A stretch of 56,857 nt of DNA from ChocPot-Mid sp043804925 (GTDB lineage: Bacteria > Bacteroidota > Ignavibacteria > Kapaibacteriales > UBA2268). Below are positions 32,329 through 40,190 of this stretch, one piece after another. The translations under genes were made by a program, and so were the position numbers. The stretch lies in the NCBI GenBank assembly GCA_043804925.1, contig JAZDIP010000107.1, positions 1 to 56,857 of the forward strand, read 5' to 3'. Under the pieces are notes generated by a model. That model did no database searches and was not told where the DNA came from. It saw only the letters and a program-made list of their open reading frames with translations. Each line of letters opens with the position of its first letter. Position 1 is the first letter of the stretch.

Positions 32329-32943
32329 TCAAGATGATTGATTATATTTTGAATGAAGGAAATTCAAATAATTATAAAAATATTTTATCCAGATTTTTCT
32401 ATTATAATTAGTTTTCGTGTGGCAACCGATACATAGGGTAATAAGATTATCAGGATTACAATTCTTTTTATTATAATCAATATGATGGCAATGTGTAGCT
32501 GGCTCCTTACCACAAACATGACATATATATTTATCACGCTCTCTAATACTTCTTTTTAAAGTCTCAGTCCAATCAATAGAATAAGGTTCAAATGATTTCC
32601 CACCTCTCCAATTTGGATGATTTTCGCCACATTGAGTAATACTTTTTGTTTTGTTAAATATACTTAAATATGGTCTTTTTACACCTCTTAATTTTAAATT
32701 CGGCTTACCTTTACGTGCTAAACTTAATTTTCTTCTATGTTCATCTGTAAATGGTGGTAATTTTTTCCCTAAGCGAGATTTACTCATTTTTCTTCTTGTT
32801 TCTTCAGAACAGAATCTACCTTTACTTTTTTCACCAATTTTTCTTTTCGTTTCTTCACTAAGCTTTCTCCCAATTTGACGAAGACTTATTAATTTTTTAT
32901 GTTGATCTGAAAAAGGTTTCCTTTTTTTAATATTTATCATCAT
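32329..32943 (-). CDS. HNH homing endonuclease with NUMOD3 repeats
   Basis: This protein of about 204 residues carries several NUMOD3-type DNA-binding repeats (FSDQHKKLISLRQIGRKL, SEETKRKIGEKSKGR, SEETRRKMSKSRLGKK, FTDEHRRKLSLARKGK) followed by an HNH nuclease: CHVCGKEP, THCHHIDYNKKNCNPDN and LCIGCH, with zinc-binding cysteines and the HH catalytic pair intact. The start at 32943 (or 32940) is preferred because the longer frame overlaps the preceding 64-residue gene. It sits between virion genes in the same direction as a free-standing selfish endonuclease and is unlikely to be structural. Confidence 0.85.
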   Translation of the reverse strand: MMINIKKRKPFSDQHKKLISLRQIGRKLSEETKRKIGEKSKGRFCSEETRRKMSKSRLGKKLPPFTDEHRRKLSLARKGKPNLKLRGVKRPYLSIFNKTKSITQCGENHPNWRGGKSFEPYSIDWTETLKRSIRERDKYICHVCGKEPATHCHHIDYNKKNCNPDNLITLCIGCHTKTNYNRKIWIKYFYNYLNFLHSKYNQSS

Positions 32944-32947
32944 ATTA

Positions 32948-33142
32948 TTATAATAAATCAATGTATTTCCATGCACTATTGATAAATAAATAAAGCCTAT
33001 AATTTGTTCCATCGAAATATAAAACTATCTGCTCAAAAAAGTTTCTTGGAATATAAGTCGGGGCTGTGGTTACATGCCTTTTTACTCTGCTTAATAAATC
33101 AAGCAAAGAGATGTTATCCTGATTTGGCTTCTGTAGGCTCAT
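32948..33142 (-). CDS. Small hypothetical virion-module protein
   Basis: This 64-residue protein (SLQKPNQDNISLLDLLSRV ... IPRNFFEQIVLYFDGTNYRLYLFINSAWKYIDLL, partial) overlaps the end of the beta-propeller tail gene by 29 bases and ends 4 bases before the HNH gene. The C-terminal half reads as beta strands with the pattern FDGTNYRLYLFINSAWKYI, often seen in short fibre or tail-tip proteins that describe a value in a structural repeat. It is possibly a small tail accessory protein. Family not recognised. Confidence 0.5.
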   Translation of the reverse strand: MSLQKPNQDNISLLDLLSRVKRHVTTAPTYIPRNFFEQIVLYFDGTNYRLYLFINSAWKYIDLL

Positions 33143-34484
33143 AATCTATAATTATTTTTTTAATTGATAAAACTCCGCTGGTATAATCAGTAAAGTCAAA
33201 ATACAATACGACATCGTTTGTAAGTTCTGGCTTTGGCTTTAATTCGTGGACTGTCCTTGCTCCGTTGCTCGTATAGGTAATTGTGGTTTCAAGAAGGGTT
33301 GATTTGTCGCCGATAATTTGAACAGCTACTCCGTCATTAGTAGCCAATTTTGTAGTAATGACCTGAACATATCTGATATGTGCTAAACTATCCAAACTGA
33401 TATTTCTTGTCTTGGCTTGTCCGGCTCCGGCTCCACCGCTATATACAAGTAATTTATCATCATTTCTACTGACTAAGAAAGTTGAGCTATAAGAATAAGC
33501 AGGAAAGATTGCTCCTTTTTCTCCTGCATTTGTTAATGGTGCTAATACTCCTGCACTTAATCTATCTGAGGGAGATCCGTATGTCATTATTATACCATAA
33601 TCCTGCCACCAAAGCATTCCGTCATGAAAAGCAGTTTGTCCCGGATAGACTGTTGTTGAGGTAATCCTGTCAATAACTCTAAAAGCACCACCTTCAAAAA
33701 GCATTACATGAGTTCCGAATATAGCAAGGTCATTATTGTATTTTTCAAGGGAATAGCATAGTTCTTTGATATAGTACTCATATTGCCATTGTGTAGGTAA
33801 AAATGTATTCCAAAAAATTAAAATGCTTTGAGTTCCTTTGGTAGCAAGGATAACAACATAAGTTTCGTAAACATCTATATCTTGGGCTGTATATCCAGTT
33901 GGTAAAGTTAAAGCTGAAAGGTTAAGAGTAGTATTATTTAGACTTGCAATAGTTCCACCATTACAAATATAAAGTATTCCTTGAAACTCTACTGACGGGT
34001 GAAGTGCACTCGTTAAAGCACCTGCACCGGACGGAACTGTTGATCCATAATCATCATCAAAGGTCTGAGGTGTTTGTTGCCCTGCCCAGTCTGCTCTGCC
34101 AAAGTCTGTTTCATGAAAGTAAAAAAGATAATTTGTGCCTCCTTGGTTATAAACAGCTAATCCCTGTGAGCCATTTCTCGTGCCTTCATTTCCGCTATCC
34201 AAAATACTCACCGCAAAAGCGGAATTAACCTCATAAAGATAGCCGTCATCACCATAGCCGTAATATCGTGATCCATATTTCACAAAATATTTAATGGTGT
34301 CTTTTACAACACTTCCGGTCTTATCAGTTCCTGCGTTTCCTGCTTTTAATAATCCGAATTTGGCTTCAGTATTAAACAAATCAATTCCTTTGGTGTAATC
34401 ACGCTGAAAAAGTCCATCTTCCGTGAAATGCCCGGTCGCTATTCCTGAAAAGAAATGTTCGGGTTTTAAGGTTATTTTTGCCAT
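33114..34484 (-). CDS. Tail hub / stabilisation protein with beta-propeller character
   Basis: This 456-residue beta-rich protein has repeated strand units: YFVKYGSRYYGYGDDGYLYEV, LAVYNQGGTNYLFYFHETDFG, ILYICNGGTIASLNN, YVVILATKGTQSILIFWN, LAIFGTHVMLFEGGAFRVIDRI, MLWWQDYGIIMTYGSPSDRL. Such repeats are typical of the propeller-like tail proteins that close the portal in short-tailed phages (P22 gp10 is the functional analogue). It is followed by a C-terminal beta sandwich. It lies downstream of the fibre gene (3-base gap), inside the late cluster. The role is inferred from fold-like repeats and order, not from a recognised family. Confidence 0.6.
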   Translation of the reverse strand: MAKITLKPEHFFSGIATGHFTEDGLFQRDYTKGIDLFNTEAKFGLLKAGNAGTDKTGSVVKDTIKYFVKYGSRYYGYGDDGYLYEVNSAFAVSILDSGNEGTRNGSQGLAVYNQGGTNYLFYFHETDFGRADWAGQQTPQTFDDDYGSTVPSGAGALTSALHPSVEFQGILYICNGGTIASLNNTTLNLSALTLPTGYTAQDIDVYETYVVILATKGTQSILIFWNTFLPTQWQYEYYIKELCYSLEKYNNDLAIFGTHVMLFEGGAFRVIDRITSTTVYPGQTAFHDGMLWWQDYGIIMTYGSPSDRLSAGVLAPLTNAGEKGAIFPAYSYSSTFLVSRNDDKLLVYSGGAGAGQAKTRNISLDSLAHIRYVQVITTKLATNDGVAVQIIGDKSTLLETTITYTSNGARTVHELKPKPELTNDVVLYFDFTDYTSGVLSIKKIIIDYEPTEAKSG

Positions 34485-34487
34485 AAT

Positions 34488-35468
34488 TTAAGAGAATGTA
34501 AATAAAACTCCATGGACATACCAGCCAGTGTTATATGTATCGTTTGCATCATTTCCTACCCTGTTAATTGATAAACCAATAACATCGCCCTCAGCAGTAG
34601 ATAATCCATCCCAAAAAGAACTGGATAATGAAATAATCCCCATTTTATCATCAGAGCCACCACCAGCATAAGTTGCTACACCAGGACTTGTATCTTGAGT
34701 AGCTTGAAAACCAGCAGTAAATCTTGTTTGACCAACTTCAAAATTTATGTACAGATTACCTGTGCTCCCTCTACGATATAAAATTTGAATTGAAGAAATT
34801 GAGCTATAACCAGTCGGTATTCTAACTGCAAAAATCCAGGTTTGACTTTGTGAATCGGCGAAAAGAACATTTGGAAGCCTATTATTGGTAGTTAAACTTG
34901 CACCAGATAAATAACCCGTTCCAGGCATAACGAATACTTTGCTATCTCCACCTCCTCCGCTTGCGTCTTGCCACTCAGGTGCAGTAGCTCCAGCGTTCAT
35001 CGCAAGAACTTGATTTGCTGTTCCTTTGGCTAATCGGGCTGGTGTGGAAGCTGCAGAAAAATAAATAATATCAGCTTGATTAGTACCAAGAGATTTTGGT
35101 ATCTGAGCATCATTAGTGACATTACCTAAACCAACATCTCCCTTTGCTAAAGCAAGATCAGTCTTCAATTGTGCCATTGTTCTATTAGCCCATGCTCCTG
35201 TCTTTCTCTGTATAATATCATCATCTGAGGGTGAAAGTCCTGCTATTACAGATAAATCAGCATCTGCTGGTTCTGCTCCTACATCTGCAGCAGCTAAATT
35301 ACTACCGTTAATTTTGTATTTTTTCCCTGAAGCAATATTAAAATCTCCATTACTATCCACATATGCACTACCCTCAGCGGCTGCTGAATCAACATCAATA
35401 ACTCTATGCAGTTTTGCGTGATCTTTTGTGTTTAGGTCGTCAGTTGATTGTGGTGATACTAATGCCAT
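34488..35468 (-). CDS. Tail fibre protein
   Basis: This 326-residue protein begins with VSPQSTDDLNTKDHAKLHRVID, has a DIASG-like beta-strand region and the segment LAKGDVGLGNVTNDAQIPKS, which is a widespread phage tail-fibre motif. Alanine/glycine-rich linkers (NAGATAPEWQDASGGGGDSKVF) precede a C-terminal domain of about 140 residues (YLSGASLTTNNRLPNVLFADSQSQTWIFAVRIPTGY, partial) that is probably the receptor-binding head. It should trimerise and bind the host surface. It is flanked by the repeat protein upstream and the propeller tail protein downstream. Confidence 0.8.
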   Translation of the reverse strand: MALVSPQSTDDLNTKDHAKLHRVIDVDSAAAEGSAYVDSNGDFNIASGKKYKINGSNLAAADVGAEPADADLSVIAGLSPSDDDIIQRKTGAWANRTMAQLKTDLALAKGDVGLGNVTNDAQIPKSLGTNQADIIYFSAASTPARLAKGTANQVLAMNAGATAPEWQDASGGGGDSKVFVMPGTGYLSGASLTTNNRLPNVLFADSQSQTWIFAVRIPTGYSSISSIQILYRRGSTGNLYINFEVGQTRFTAGFQATQDTSPGVATYAGGGSDDKMGIISLSSSFWDGLSTAEGDVIGLSINRVGNDANDTYNTGWYVHGVLFTFS

Positions 35469-35478
35469 ATTTTTATTG

Positions 35479-36201
35479 TTAATCCCAAGGTTTATCTCGC
35501 TTTGTCCAGTCAGTAGTACTTGGGGGTGTTCTTTTAGTATATAATGTAGAGCTTGGAGGTATTCTTTTTGTCCAAATAACTTCTACTCCGTTAATAAATT
35601 TTCGTATATATTCAGTAATTTCAAGATTCTCGGTAATTGTCTTTAAGAAGGCTTTAGTATAGTTTTCAGTAACACTTAAAGTTTCAGAAAATATCTTATT
35701 TGCCCTCTTTATAAGGCTATCATCAGAGTTTATGGTCTCTGAAATGGTCTTTGAAAGCTTCTTTATAACTGATTCATATGTATTAACAATTTCATCAATA
35801 AACTTGCTAATAATCTTCACTATACTTTCATTTACACTAACATTGTCAGTAACGATTTTATTAACATTTTTAGGCAAACTTTCTGTAATACTAATTGTTT
35901 CACTAACGGATTTATTGGTTGTTTTTAATAAGTTTTCATCAATACCAACACTATCAGACAATATTTTATTGGCAATCTTAGCAAAAGTTTCAGTAATTCC
36001 TACATAGTCAGCAAAGGTTTTTATTGGTTGTTTAATCAAATTTCCAGTTAAGCTCAAAGTTTCAGTAATGGTTTTTGATAACCGATTTATCCTTGTTTCG
36101 CTAATTCCAATTGTTTCGGTTAAGATTTTTGTTATAAAGCCGTTAAAGGTTGTCTGACTATCATTAAAAGTTGTTCCGCTTTCGTTGAAAGTCTTAGCCA
36201 T
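35479..36201 (-). CDS. Repeat protein built of ten 18-residue units (tail-associated)
   Basis: This 240-residue protein consists almost wholly of repeats. Residues about 4-20 are three TFNxSxT-type units. Residues 26-205 are ten consecutive 18-residue units such as SVSETISITESLPKNVNK and TISETINSDDSLIKRANK, each with S/T-E-x-(I/V/L)-x-(I/V)-x-E-(S/N) and a closing lysine. Residues about 209-240 are three (I/L/D)(W/Y)TKRxPPSxT units. A regular rod or solenoid, or a coiled fibre, is likely. It lies between the 155-residue and fibre genes, so it is probably a tail shaft or linker. No enzymatic motif; family unknown. Confidence 0.65.
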   Translation of the reverse strand: MAKTFNESGTTFNDSQTTFNGFITKILTETIGISETRINRLSKTITETLSLTGNLIKQPIKTFADYVGITETFAKIANKILSDSVGIDENLLKTTNKSVSETISITESLPKNVNKIVTDNVSVNESIVKIISKFIDEIVNTYESVIKKLSKTISETINSDDSLIKRANKIFSETLSVTENYTKAFLKTITENLEITEYIRKFINGVEVIWTKRIPPSSTLYTKRTPPSTTDWTKRDKPWD

Positions 36202-36204
36202 ATA

Positions 36205-36672
36205 TTAACTAAACTTAAACTTGTAAGTAACTGTGAATTGGTCTCCGATAGGTACATTGACAACATCAAATACCTGTCTGCCAAACATTGATCCGCTTGA
36301 AGCGGCATTAAATGCTCCGACTTCGGTAACGGCTTTTGCACCACTTGCTGTCCAAGTCTTGGTAAGCTGTAATGTGTCATTCGTGTTTGTGGTGGTTACT
36401 CTTGAGACTGAAGCAGCTGCTCTTTCAAGTCCGCTGTCAGTAATAGCTGTTTCCAAGGCAGTGTCATCAGCAGTTGCAGCTGTTGTTCCAGTACCAAGTT
36501 CAAGATAAGTAAAAGCATCTTGGGAGTCAACATTTCCAGCCAAACCTGACAATACCGCAAAAGCGGCTTTGGTTATGGTATTTTTGATTGTTCTGATTTC
36601 CTTGATTTTACCGTCTTTATCTTTTAAGACGATTTCAATTAAACCAGAGATTTTAACATCTTCTTTTAACAT
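36205..36672 (-). CDS. Putative tail/virion structural protein
   Basis: This 155-residue beta-rich protein (IEIVLKDKDGKIKEIRTIKNTITKAAFAVLSGLAGNV, partial; later FTYLELGTGTTAATADDTALETAITDSGLERAAASVSRV and AVTEVGAFNAASSGSMFGRQVFDVVNVPIGDQFTVTYKFKF, partial) has the shape of small phage proteins that follow the tail adaptor, where xxLxLGTGTTAxxxxDTAL and VxExGxF...M..R..F are recurrent. The role is presumably structural at the tail. It is separated by 3 and 14 bases from its neighbours in the late cluster. Confidence 0.6.
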   Translation of the reverse strand: MLKEDVKISGLIEIVLKDKDGKIKEIRTIKNTITKAAFAVLSGLAGNVDSQDAFTYLELGTGTTAATADDTALETAITDSGLERAAASVSRVTTTNTNDTLQLTKTWTASGAKAVTEVGAFNAASSGSMFGRQVFDVVNVPIGDQFTVTYKFKFS

Positions 36673-36686
36673 AAGTTTTAAATTAT

Positions 36687-37370
36687 TTAATATAAATTTT
36701 CTTCTTCTGGTTCCATTATAATGGCTCCAGTATTTATTCTATTTGAATAATGTTCAAGCATTTTGGCTTCGTACTTTTCTAAGTCTTTGTCAAGCTCTCT
36801 TTTTTTGTTCCACATTTCATTGGCAATACAATAATCTATCGCTGCTCCAATGCTGATATACCTCTTAAATGGTTCGGCAAGGTTAGGAACGTCTGTTGCT
36901 CCTGATAATTCAACAAGGTCAGTTTGATAACGGATTTTAAGTCCATCAGTAATATCTGGGATTGTTGTAACTGGCAAATAAACAAACAAAGAATTATCCA
37001 TCAAGTCAATTTCAGGTATCTCGGGATAATAACCATAATCAGCTTGGTCGGGTTCTTGATAGATATTATTAGGGTCTCTTATACCTGCTTTTTTATAATA
37101 ACCTGTGCTTTCATATTTGATGTAAATATCATTGATTTTCAAAATGTCATTTGGCAAAATGTATTCTCTTTGTCCGGCAACTAAATTGGTAGTAGAGATT
37201 TCACCATTAATCTGCCAATCACCATTGGCTTTTAAAACAATTCCAAGAGCTTCTTCATATCTCCTATTAATATTCCTATTCAGGTCTGTGCTACCATATT
37301 GTGTATTGGTGCTGTCTCCAAATACATAATACCGGGCATCAGCTTGTAAATCTTGTAGTTTAAATGACAT
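36687..37370 (-). CDS. Head-tail adaptor (gp4/gp6-like connector)
   Basis: This 227-residue, mostly helical protein starts FKLQDLQADARYYVFGDSTNTQYGSTDLNRNINRRYEEALGIVL (partial), then GQREYILPNDILKINDIYIKYEST and FVYLPVTT, a beta insert, and an end with a C-terminal helix PFKRYISIGAAIDYCIANEMWNKKRELDKDLEKYEAKMLEHY (partial). This architecture, an N-terminal helical bundle then YxLPxDxxKI and a C-terminal tail, is typical of connector proteins that dock under the portal in short-tailed phages. It starts one base after the cysteine-peptidase-like gene ends. Confidence 0.72.
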   Translation of the reverse strand: MSFKLQDLQADARYYVFGDSTNTQYGSTDLNRNINRRYEEALGIVLKANGDWQINGEISTTNLVAGQREYILPNDILKINDIYIKYESTGYYKKAGIRDPNNIYQEPDQADYGYYPEIPEIDLMDNSLFVYLPVTTIPDITDGLKIRYQTDLVELSGATDVPNLAEPFKRYISIGAAIDYCIANEMWNKKRELDKDLEKYEAKMLEHYSNRINTGAIIMEPEEENLY

Positions 37371-37371
37371 A

Positions 37372-38310
37372 TTATATAGCTTTTTCGATTATTTCACCTT
37401 TGCCATTGACCTTGTCAACCTTATCCCACATTGCTCTGTTGATCGGTTTAGGGATTTGATATTGTTTGCTCCTCGATGCAGAATTGATAATTGCATCAAC
37501 CTTATCTGTAAATATCATCAGTTTGCCGTCTATTCCCATTGCAAGTTTCTGCTCTTTACCTTCTACTAGAAGATAAAGTAGATTGTTAATTGGTATAAAC
37601 ATAATTTTATCTTTTTGAATTAATGATGGTTTAACTATGGCTCCAAACTTATATTTCCATGCGTATCTCTTGATTGACTGTGTATAATGGTCAAATATCA
37701 ACCAATACTCGCCATACTTTGCGTCATAGATGATTACTGAATGATTGTGTCTGCCCTCCGGATTTAAAATACTATCACCTGAAGCATACTTTACCGTAAC
37801 GATTAAAGGTGATCCTCCCAATGCCTCATAAATGTCATTCGCATTACTCGGATTAACATATTCTCTTTCAATATCCCATTCTTCAAAAAACTTTTGTCCC
37901 TCTTTAAGTAATTCCGGTGTGATGATTTTCTTGTCATTTAATTCTTCCCATGAATTGCCTTTGGTTTCAAGTCTGTTTTGGTCAATCAATCCGGCATACT
38001 TCAAGCCCTCATAAAATTCTTCATAAGTTGTTCCTACTCCATTTCTGATATTTGCGAATAAAGCAGAGTATTGATCATTGAAATTTCTTTGAATACCTGT
38101 TTTGTGATTAAGTAAAATCTCAATAGCATTTAACCATGAAAAAGGAACGCACCAATAAGTTTCAATTCCGTTGATAATTTGCTTTTCAACTAAGGGTAAA
38201 AATCTTGCCCAAAATTGAGGATTGGTTATATCTGCTCCTAAAGGTGTCCAGCCCTTATATTCCCACTGATTTATTCCCTTATTCTGTTGGATTAATCCAA
38301 AGTTGTCCAT
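37372..38310 (-). CDS. Papain-like cysteine peptidase/amidase, putative endolysin
   Basis: This 312-residue protein has a candidate Cys-His-Asp triad: C54 in TYWCVPFSWLNAIEILLN, H190 in RHNHSVIIYDAKYG and D207 in YWLIFDHY. The order and spacing, with the cysteine at the start of a helix and the histidine on a strand followed by YD, match papain-fold (C39/C1-like) peptidases or NlpC-type amidases. The gene lies directly after three small membrane-protein genes resembling holins, so it is the best candidate for the lysis enzyme; a virion-assembly protease is the alternative. The C-terminal about 70 residues are a separate unknown domain. Confidence 0.6.
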   Translation of the reverse strand: MDNFGLIQQNKGINQWEYKGWTPLGADITNPQFWARFLPLVEKQIINGIETYWCVPFSWLNAIEILLNHKTGIQRNFNDQYSALFANIRNGVGTTYEEFYEGLKYAGLIDQNRLETKGNSWEELNDKKIITPELLKEGQKFFEEWDIEREYVNPSNANDIYEALGGSPLIVTVKYASGDSILNPEGRHNHSVIIYDAKYGEYWLIFDHYTQSIKRYAWKYKFGAIVKPSLIQKDKIMFIPINNLLYLLVEGKEQKLAMGIDGKLMIFTDKVDAIINSASRSKQYQIPKPINRAMWDKVDKVNGKGEIIEKAI

Positions 38311-38311
38311 T

Positions 38312-38539
38312 TCAATTTATTACTAAATAAACTATTGCTCCAAAAACTTCAACTAATAATAAACCGATAGCACCATAAACTAATTTCTCAACTCTTTTTT
38401 CGGCATAACGTTCATCTGCTTTTTCAATGAATTCTTTTAAGGTAGTTTTAATTTCTCCTACATCGGTTGTCAGATTTTTAAGATTTGTTTCTAATTTTAC
38501 CATATTTAACGCTAATTTTTGTAATTCATTGTTTGCCAT
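38312..38539 (-). CDS. Haemolysin XhlA-like small membrane protein (lysis accessory)
   Basis: This 75-residue protein (start at MANNELQKL, next to the preceding stop as TAATATG) has an amphipathic coiled-coil helix (LETNLKNLTTDVGEIKTTLKEFIEKADERYAEK) followed by one C-terminal membrane helix (LVYGAIGLLLVEVFGAIVYLVI). This matches phage XhlA/DUF1515-like holin accessories. It is translationally next to the other two small membrane proteins and to the putative endolysin. An upstream ATG would give a longer form with a weak start. Confidence 0.65.
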   Translation of the reverse strand: MANNELQKLALNMVKLETNLKNLTTDVGEIKTTLKEFIEKADERYAEKRVEKLVYGAIGLLLVEVFGAIVYLVIN

Positions 38540-38540
38540 A

Positions 38541-38783
38541 TTAGTAAGTCCAAACATTAAATTCCGGCTCGGAAAAATCAAGGTTTGGCTCGATCAAAAA
38601 ACTGATAAATAAACTTAGAATTGACTGGACTGCATCAATAACCATTGACACAACTGGTCGCATTTCTGCTAATATGCCTGTCTTCCATAGTAAGACAATG
38701 ATCATCGGCATTACAACAAAAACCAATAAAAGTGTGGTCAAACAATTATTGAGCATTTGGTTGTGAGTTAATCTTCTGTCCAA
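38541..38783 (-). CDS. Putative holin (two membrane segments)
   Basis: This 80-residue protein has two membrane helices: LTTLLLVFVVMPMIIVLLWKTGIL and VIDAVQSILSLFISFLI, with a charged N-terminus (MDRRLTHNQ) and an acidic C-terminus (EPNLDFSEPEF). Size and topology suit a class II-type holin that permeabilises the membrane for the lysis enzyme. It overlaps the neighbouring small membrane-protein gene by 38 bases. Which of the two is the actual holin cannot be decided. Confidence 0.6.
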   Translation of the reverse strand: MDRRLTHNQMLNNCLTTLLLVFVVMPMIIVLLWKTGILAEMRPVVSMVIDAVQSILSLFISFLIEPNLDFSEPEFNVWTY

Positions 38784-38919
38784 AGTAAAATGCCAATACC
38801 ATCATCAAAGCATTGTTAAAGATTTCAGGAATTTGAATACTGAAACCCACAAAGATGACAAGTGATAATACCATTAACAAAAGGACTATTCTTGTTGCTG
38901 ATTTCATAATTTCTTTCAT
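38746..38919 (-). CDS. Second small membrane protein of the lysis cluster (holin-like)
   Basis: This 57-residue protein starts at the ATG 38919, five bases after the preceding gene's stop; a longer frame would lie mostly inside that gene. The N-terminus is basic (MKEIMKSATR), followed by two membrane helices (IVLLLMVLSLVIFVGFSI and ALMMVLAFYFGQ) and a polar tail (KINSQPNAQ). The end resembles small phage holins. It overlaps the next gene by 38 bases, a typical arrangement for coupled lysis proteins. Confidence 0.55.
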   Translation of the reverse strand: MKEIMKSATRIVLLLMVLSLVIFVGFSIQIPEIFNNALMMVLAFYFGQKINSQPNAQ

Positions 38920-38923
38920 AAAA

Positions 38924-39529
38924 TTATTTATTAAGAATTGCTTTAATACCCAATAAGGAATTGGTGACTGTTCCAGTTCCCTTAGCGGAAATACGGATAT
39001 AATTGCCATAAACAGGAGCGGTAAAGAGATATTTGCCGTCTGCTGTCATTTTCTTTGTGTTGGCTACTTCTTTAACATCATTATTGGTCAAATCCTCTAC
39101 TGTGGAAGTTTCATGATAGAAAGTAAATGACGAAACAGAAGCTGTGCCGTTTACTGTCGCACTTCCAGGGCTTGTATTATCATCAGTGATGATTTCATTG
39201 TCAATAAAGTCAATGTTATTCAACTTTTGAAGTGTTAATGTGCCTGTCGTTCCTCCGTCTGTATCGGCAATAATCAATCCCTTTGCACCGGATTGAGCAC
39301 CTGTGAGGGTCTGCCCTACTGTAAAATTGGCTGATTGTCCGTCATACGCAAGATCGTAATACAATTCAGCGGCGTATTCTACCTTGATTTCAGCGTTTGT
39401 TAATGAACCAACAACAAAATCGGCTAAAATAACAAGTTCGCTAAATAGCTTTACATCTTCAATTAAAGTTCCGGCTACATAAGCATCGGTTAAAACCGCT
39501 TTTGTTCTTATGTCTTTTAGAAGTTCCAT
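38924..39529 (-). CDS. Hypothetical virion protein with Thr/Gly-rich beta domain
   Basis: This 201-residue protein has a helical start (ELLKDIRTKAVLTDAYVAGTLIEDVKLFSELVILADF, partial) followed by a beta-rich stretch (FTVGQTLTGAQSGAKGLIIADTDGGTTGTLTLQKL, partial) of the kind seen in phage decoration and fibre-base proteins that carry a TGxxSGAxGxIxxD module. The C-terminal half looks like another beta sandwich. No clear family was recognised. It sits between the 78-residue scaffold-like gene and the lysis cluster, so a structural role at the head vertex or tail is inferred from order only. Confidence 0.55.
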   Translation of the reverse strand: MELLKDIRTKAVLTDAYVAGTLIEDVKLFSELVILADFVVGSLTNAEIKVEYAAELYYDLAYDGQSANFTVGQTLTGAQSGAKGLIIADTDGGTTGTLTLQKLNNIDFIDNEIITDDNTSPGSATVNGTASVSSFTFYHETSTVEDLTNNDVKEVANTKKMTADGKYLFTAPVYGNYIRISAKGTGTVTNSLLGIKAILNK

Positions 39530-39543
39530 AGAAAAAATGTTAA

Positions 39544-39744
39544 TTATTTAGCTTTTGGCTTTCTGCCAGTCTTGGCTTTTGGTTTAGCTTTTGGAGTTTC
39601 CTCAACTGAGATTTCTTCTTCTTGAGGTTCTTCCTCTACCTGTGCTTCTACAACAGGTTCAGTTGTTTGTTTATCACGGGCTTTACGAGCCTGCATTTGC
39701 TCTAAGGTTTCCCAACCGTGCCCGTCATTAAATAGTTGTGGCAT
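39544..39744 (-). CDS. Small charged protein with KP-rich tail
   Basis: This protein of about 66 residues (start MPQLFNDGHGWETLEQMQARKARDKQ) continues with glutamate-rich (VEEEPQEEEISVEETPK) and then lysine/proline-rich (KAKPKAKTGRKPKAK) sequence. Such low-complexity bipolar tails occur in small DNA- or protein-bridging phage proteins. The start at 39744 is preferred because it clears the overlapping gene; an in-frame ATG at 39780 would lie inside it. Function unknown. Confidence 0.5.
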   Translation of the reverse strand: MPQLFNDGHGWETLEQMQARKARDKQTTEPVVEAQVEEEPQEEEISVEETPKAKPKAKTGRKPKAK

Positions 39745-39757
39745 AATTTTAAAATTA

Positions 39758-40120
39758 TTAATTATTATATAAGATTTCAATAGCTTGTCCGGCTATTAAA
39801 AGCTCGTAATGTTGATAAATAAGTTTCATTAACAACTTTTTTTCTTTTTTGTCAAAATTAATATTTTCTACATCTCTGATTTTCTTCCATAGCTGATAAC
39901 GTAGATTAATAACTTTTTTATTAATCCTACCCTTTTCATTATCAATTACATCTGTTTGGCTTTGATTTAATAAAGCAACTTTGATAATGTCTTTCAAGAT
40001 TACTTCCCTGCGTTCGGAAGTTTCTTTTTCCTTGCCATTTTCGTCCAATTCTTTGGTCCGAAAATTTTGTTTCATCGGTTCTCCATCAGAGTTTACGATG
40101 ACTGTTTTTAGGTCAATCAT
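39758..40120 (-). CDS. Hypothetical late-cluster protein
   Basis: This 120-residue, strongly charged protein (DLKTVIVNSDGEPMKQNFRTKELDENGKEKETSERREVILKDIIKVALLNQSQTD, partial) ends with a helix (LLMKLIYQHYELLIAGQAIEILYNN). It resembles small phage proteins between capsid and tail genes that contact the neck or act in tail assembly (the Gp41/gpG-like position of other phages), but no family is recognised. Clear gene start and spacing within the late operon. Confidence 0.5.
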   Translation of the reverse strand: MIDLKTVIVNSDGEPMKQNFRTKELDENGKEKETSERREVILKDIIKVALLNQSQTDVIDNEKGRINKKVINLRYQLWKKIRDVENINFDKKEKKLLMKLIYQHYELLIAGQAIEILYNN

Positions 40121-40150
40121 AAATATTTTTATTTAATTAAACTTTTATTT

Positions 40151-40173
40151 CTGCCTCCCTATAAAAGAGGCAG
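40151..40173. repeat. Intercistronic hairpin between late genes
   Basis: A 7-bp stem CTGCCTC/GAGGCAG with a 9-base loop lies in the gap between 40120 and 40191. No T-run follows on either strand, so it may be a processing or stabilising structure rather than a terminator. Confidence 0.5.
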
Positions 40174-40190
40174 AGTAAAAAAGCTCAATG

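Noticed and set aside
36132..36380. Alternative minus-strand frame at the end of the 155-residue gene
   Set aside because: It lies wholly within two adjoining structural genes and lacks a plausible start; the beta-rich reading frame at 36205-36672 is favoured.
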